A stretch of 7,442 nt of DNA from Congregibacter sp. Its GTDB lineage: Bacteria; Pseudomonadota; Gammaproteobacteria; Pseudomonadales; Halieaceae. The stretch covers positions 1-7,442 of the forward strand of contig JACETJ010000061.1 of NCBI GenBank assembly GCA_013911345.1, in the 5' to 3' direction. The position numbers were made by a program, and so were the translations under genes. Shown here piece by piece: positions 5,541-7,442 of the stretch; position 1 is the first letter of the stretch; each line of letters opens with the position of its first letter. The notes below the pieces were generated by a model. It saw only the letters and a list, made by a program, of their open reading frames with translations. It did not search any database and was not told the DNA's origin.

Positions 5541-6905
5541 ATGAGCACTCCCACCAAAATCTATCTTGACGAGTCGGAGATGCCGACGCGCTGGTACAAC
5601 GTCGTTGCAGACCTGCCGGAGCCACCACCACCGCCGCTGCATCCCGGTACACACCAGCCGGCGACGGGAGACGACTTCGCCGCCCTATTCCCTAAGGCAT
5701 TGATCGAGCAGGAAATGTCTGCGGAGCGATACATCGACATCCCGGGCGATGTACTCGATGTCTATCGACTGTGGCGCCCGAGCCCCCTATTCCGCGCGCA
5801 CCGCCTCGAGAAACTACTCGATACACCGGCGCGCATTTACTATAAGTACGAGGGCGTCAGCCCGGCGGGCTCCCACAAACCCAACACCGCGGTGCCGCAG
5901 GTCTGGTACAACGCGCAGGAGGGGATTCGCAAGCTCACCACAGAGACCGGTGCGGGTCAGTGGGGCAGCTCTCTGGCCTTTGCCTGTGCTCAGTTTGGTC
6001 TCGAATGCGAGATCTGGCAGGTAGCTGCCTCCTACAGAGCCAAACCCTACCGCCGTACCATGATGGAGATCTGGGGTGGGCAGGTGCACCCAAGTCCCTC
6101 TGACGTGACCGAGTACGGCAAACAACTGCTGGCGCAGGACCCGGACCATCCAGGCTCACTGGGCATCGCAATATCCGAGGCTGTTTCCGAAGCAGTGGAG
6201 GATCCCACCATCCGCTACGCACTCGGGAGCGTGCTAAATCACGTGTTGCTCCATCAGACCATTATCGGTGAGGAAGCCCTGCTGCAGTTGGCGAAAGTCG
6301 ACGAAACACCCGACGTACTGGTGGGTTGTACCGGTGGCGGCTCAAATTTCGGCGGCTTGGCATTTCCGTTCCTGCGAGAAAAGCTCGCGGGCAAAATGAA
6401 CCCCACGATCCGCTGCGTTGAGCCGGCGGCTTGCCCCACACTCACCAAAGGCGAATATCGTTACGACTTTGGTGATACTGCAGGCCTCACGCCGCTGATG
6501 AAAATGCATACGCTGGGTGCGTCGTTTATTCCAGAACCCATCCATGCGGGTGGACTGCGCTACCACGGTATGGCGCCACTGGTCTCGCACATATATGAGC
6601 TGGGACTGGTGGAAGCCATCTCGATTCCCCAAACCGAGTGCTTCGAAGGCGCGCTGCAGTTTGCCCGCAGCGAGGGCATCGTGCCGGCGCCCGAACCCAC
6701 CCACGCCATTGCGGCAGCGGTTCGCGAGGCGCTAGCTTGTAAAGAATCTGGAGAAGAGAAAGTTATTCTGACGGCGCTGTGTGGCCACGGACATCTGGAT
6801 CTGGCCGCCTACGAGAAGTTCCTCGCAGGAGAGATGGTCGATCTGGATCTCTCTGACGATGCGATCGCTGAGGCCATGAAACAGGTTCCCAATATCGACG
6901 CCTGA
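5541..6905 (+). CDS. trpB2: TrpB2-type tryptophan synthase beta-like PLP enzyme
   Basis: A 454-residue fold-type II PLP enzyme of the TrpB2 subfamily, longer than ordinary TrpB (about 400). It couples indole with serine (or, in some archaeal TrpB2, O-phosphoserine) to make tryptophan. K113 in [11 protein letters not shown] is the PLP lysine; E135 in TETGAGQWG fits the catalytic glutamate; [10 protein letters not shown] (263-272) is the phosphate-binding loop; CGHGHLD (414-420) lies near the cofactor end. The proline-rich [11 protein letters not shown] (27-37) is usual for TrpB2. TrpB2 enzymes generally lack the features needed for tight TrpA contact, and no trpA, trpC or trpF is present, so this is a stand-alone enzyme, perhaps for indole salvage. 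The ATG has only a weak GTGGA ribosome site. A TonB-dependent receptor gene follows 47 bases downstream. Confidence 0.9.
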   Translation: MSTPTKIYLDESEMPTRWYNVVADLPEPPPPPLHPGTHQPATGDDFAALFPKALIEQEMSAERYIDIPGDVLDVYRLWRPSPLFRAHRLEKLLDTPARIYYKYEGVSPAGSHKPNTAVPQVWYNAQEGIRKLTTETGAGQWGSSLAFACAQFGLECEIWQVAASYRAKPYRRTMMEIWGGQVHPSPSDVTEYGKQLLAQDPDHPGSLGIAISEAVSEAVEDPTIRYALGSVLNHVLLHQTIIGEEALLQLAKVDETPDVLVGCTGGGSNFGGLAFPFLREKLAGKMNPTIRCVEPAACPTLTKGEYRYDFGDTAGLTPLMKMHTLGASFIPEPIHAGGLRYHGMAPLVSHIYELGLVEAISIPQTECFEGALQFARSEGIVPAPEPTHAIAAAVREALACKESGEEKVILTALCGHGHLDLAAYEKFLAGEMVDLDLSDDAIAEAMKQVPNIDA

Positions 6906-6952
6906 TGCGGCGCTCCGCGCAGGCAACAACTTATACAAATCAGGAATTCACT

Positions 6953-7442
6953 ATGACACCCCATACACTCAAAACGGCTGTTTCCCTCGCCCTGGCTGCC
7001 ACACTGGGCAGCATCCCCTCCATTGCGCAGGAGTCCGGCTCCACCACCGCACGCCTCATGGAAGAGATCGTCGTCAGCGCACGCGGTATCGAAGAAGGCC
7101 TGCAGGACGCGCCGATCGCTGTTTCGGCATTTACCGGCGAAACCCTCGACTACCGTGGCGTCGACAGCCTCGATCAGATTGAGCGTTTCGTTCCCAGCCT
7201 GACGCTCCACAACAACCCGAGCTTCGGCGGCGCCTCCAACTCGGCGGCGATCTATCTGCGCGGTGTGGGCCAGAAAGAATTCCTGCCCACAACCGAGCCC
7301 GGTGTCGGTCTGTATGTCGATGGCGTCTACGTTGCCCGATCCGTTGGCGCAATTCTCGACATTGTCGATATCGAGCGGCTTGAAGTACTCCGCGGACCGC
7401 AGGGCACCCTGTTTGGGCGGAACACCATCGGGGGCGCTATCT
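6953..7442 (+). CDS. TonB-dependent outer-membrane receptor, N-terminal part (cut by window edge)
   Basis: 163 codons from the ATG at 6953 to the right edge with no stop. An AGGA Shine-Dalgarno at 6942-6945 (seven-base spacer) supports the start. A signal peptide covers residues 1-25 (likely cleavage after SIA), followed by a TonB box (EEIVVS, 37-42) and the plug domain with APIAVSAFTGE, IYLRGVG, GVGLYVDGVYVARS and LEVLRGPQGTLFGRNTIGGAI. These receptors import large or scarce molecules across the outer membrane using TonB energy. The plug sequence resembles the large family of receptors in marine gammaproteobacteria that handle varied organic substrates. The ligand cannot be read from this part, and the beta-barrel lies outside the window. 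Only a short GCGG/CCGC stem without a T-run lies between it and trpB2, so co-transcription is plausible. Confidence 0.92.
   Translation, partial: MTPHTLKTAVSLALAATLGSIPSIAQESGSTTARLMEEIVVSARGIEEGLQDAPIAVSAFTGETLDYRGVDSLDQIERFVPSLTLHNNPSFGGASNSAAIYLRGVGQKEFLPTTEPGVGLYVDGVYVARSVGAILDIVDIERLEVLRGPQGTLFGRNTIGGAI

Noticed and set aside
6908..6921. Rho-independent terminator between trpB2 and the receptor gene
   Set aside because: Only a four-base GCGG/CCGC stem is present and no T-run follows.

Overview
This window looks like chromosomal DNA of a marine gammaproteobacterium, most likely a Halieaceae/OM60-NOR5-type or other Cellvibrionales relative. The reasons are moderately high GC, a TonB-dependent receptor of the EEIVVSAR type, a PhyH-family dioxygenase and a free-standing TrpB2. 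The taxonomic call is inferred from protein style only.

Left block (1-1057, minus strand): a probable three-gene operon. It runs from a small three-helix membrane protein (GTG start at 1057), through a LysE/ArgO-type basic amino acid exporter (167-793), to a GNAT acetyltransferase cut by the window edge (1-153). A 225-base divergent spacer follows and carries a 27-bp near-perfect palindrome. Next come two plus-strand genes 20 bases apart: dsbB (1283-1822), for disulfide re-oxidation in the inner membrane, and a PhyH-type Fe(II)/2-oxoglutarate dioxygenase with a TTG start (1843-2652).

Centre (2653-5156): the most unusual part. The L-serine ammonia-lyase gene sdaA (3756-5156, minus strand) has its last 34 codons plus stop present a second time at 2657-2759, five bases past the dioxygenase stop. 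The two 103-bp copies are in direct orientation, exactly 1099 bases apart and gap-free. They differ at six positions, every one of them a silent codon-third-position change (including TAA/TAG). Between them lies a secreted polysaccharide deacetylase gene of visibly lower GC. The simplest reading is that a 1.1-kb segment entered the 3' end of sdaA and brought its own copy of the gene's tail. An alternative is that a second serine dehydratase gene was almost wholly deleted. The duplicated tail encodes the C-terminal cysteine, which in this enzyme family caps the active-site iron-sulfur cluster.

Right block (5157-7442): a 384-base divergent spacer holds a good sigma-70-like promoter for sdaA, overlapped by an 18-bp near-palindrome. 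It is followed by trpB2 (5541-6905, plus strand), a PLP enzyme that may also use serine, and then, 47 bases later, the first 163 codons of a TonB-dependent outer-membrane receptor that runs off the window.

No tRNA, rRNA, CRISPR array, transposase or integrase is visible.
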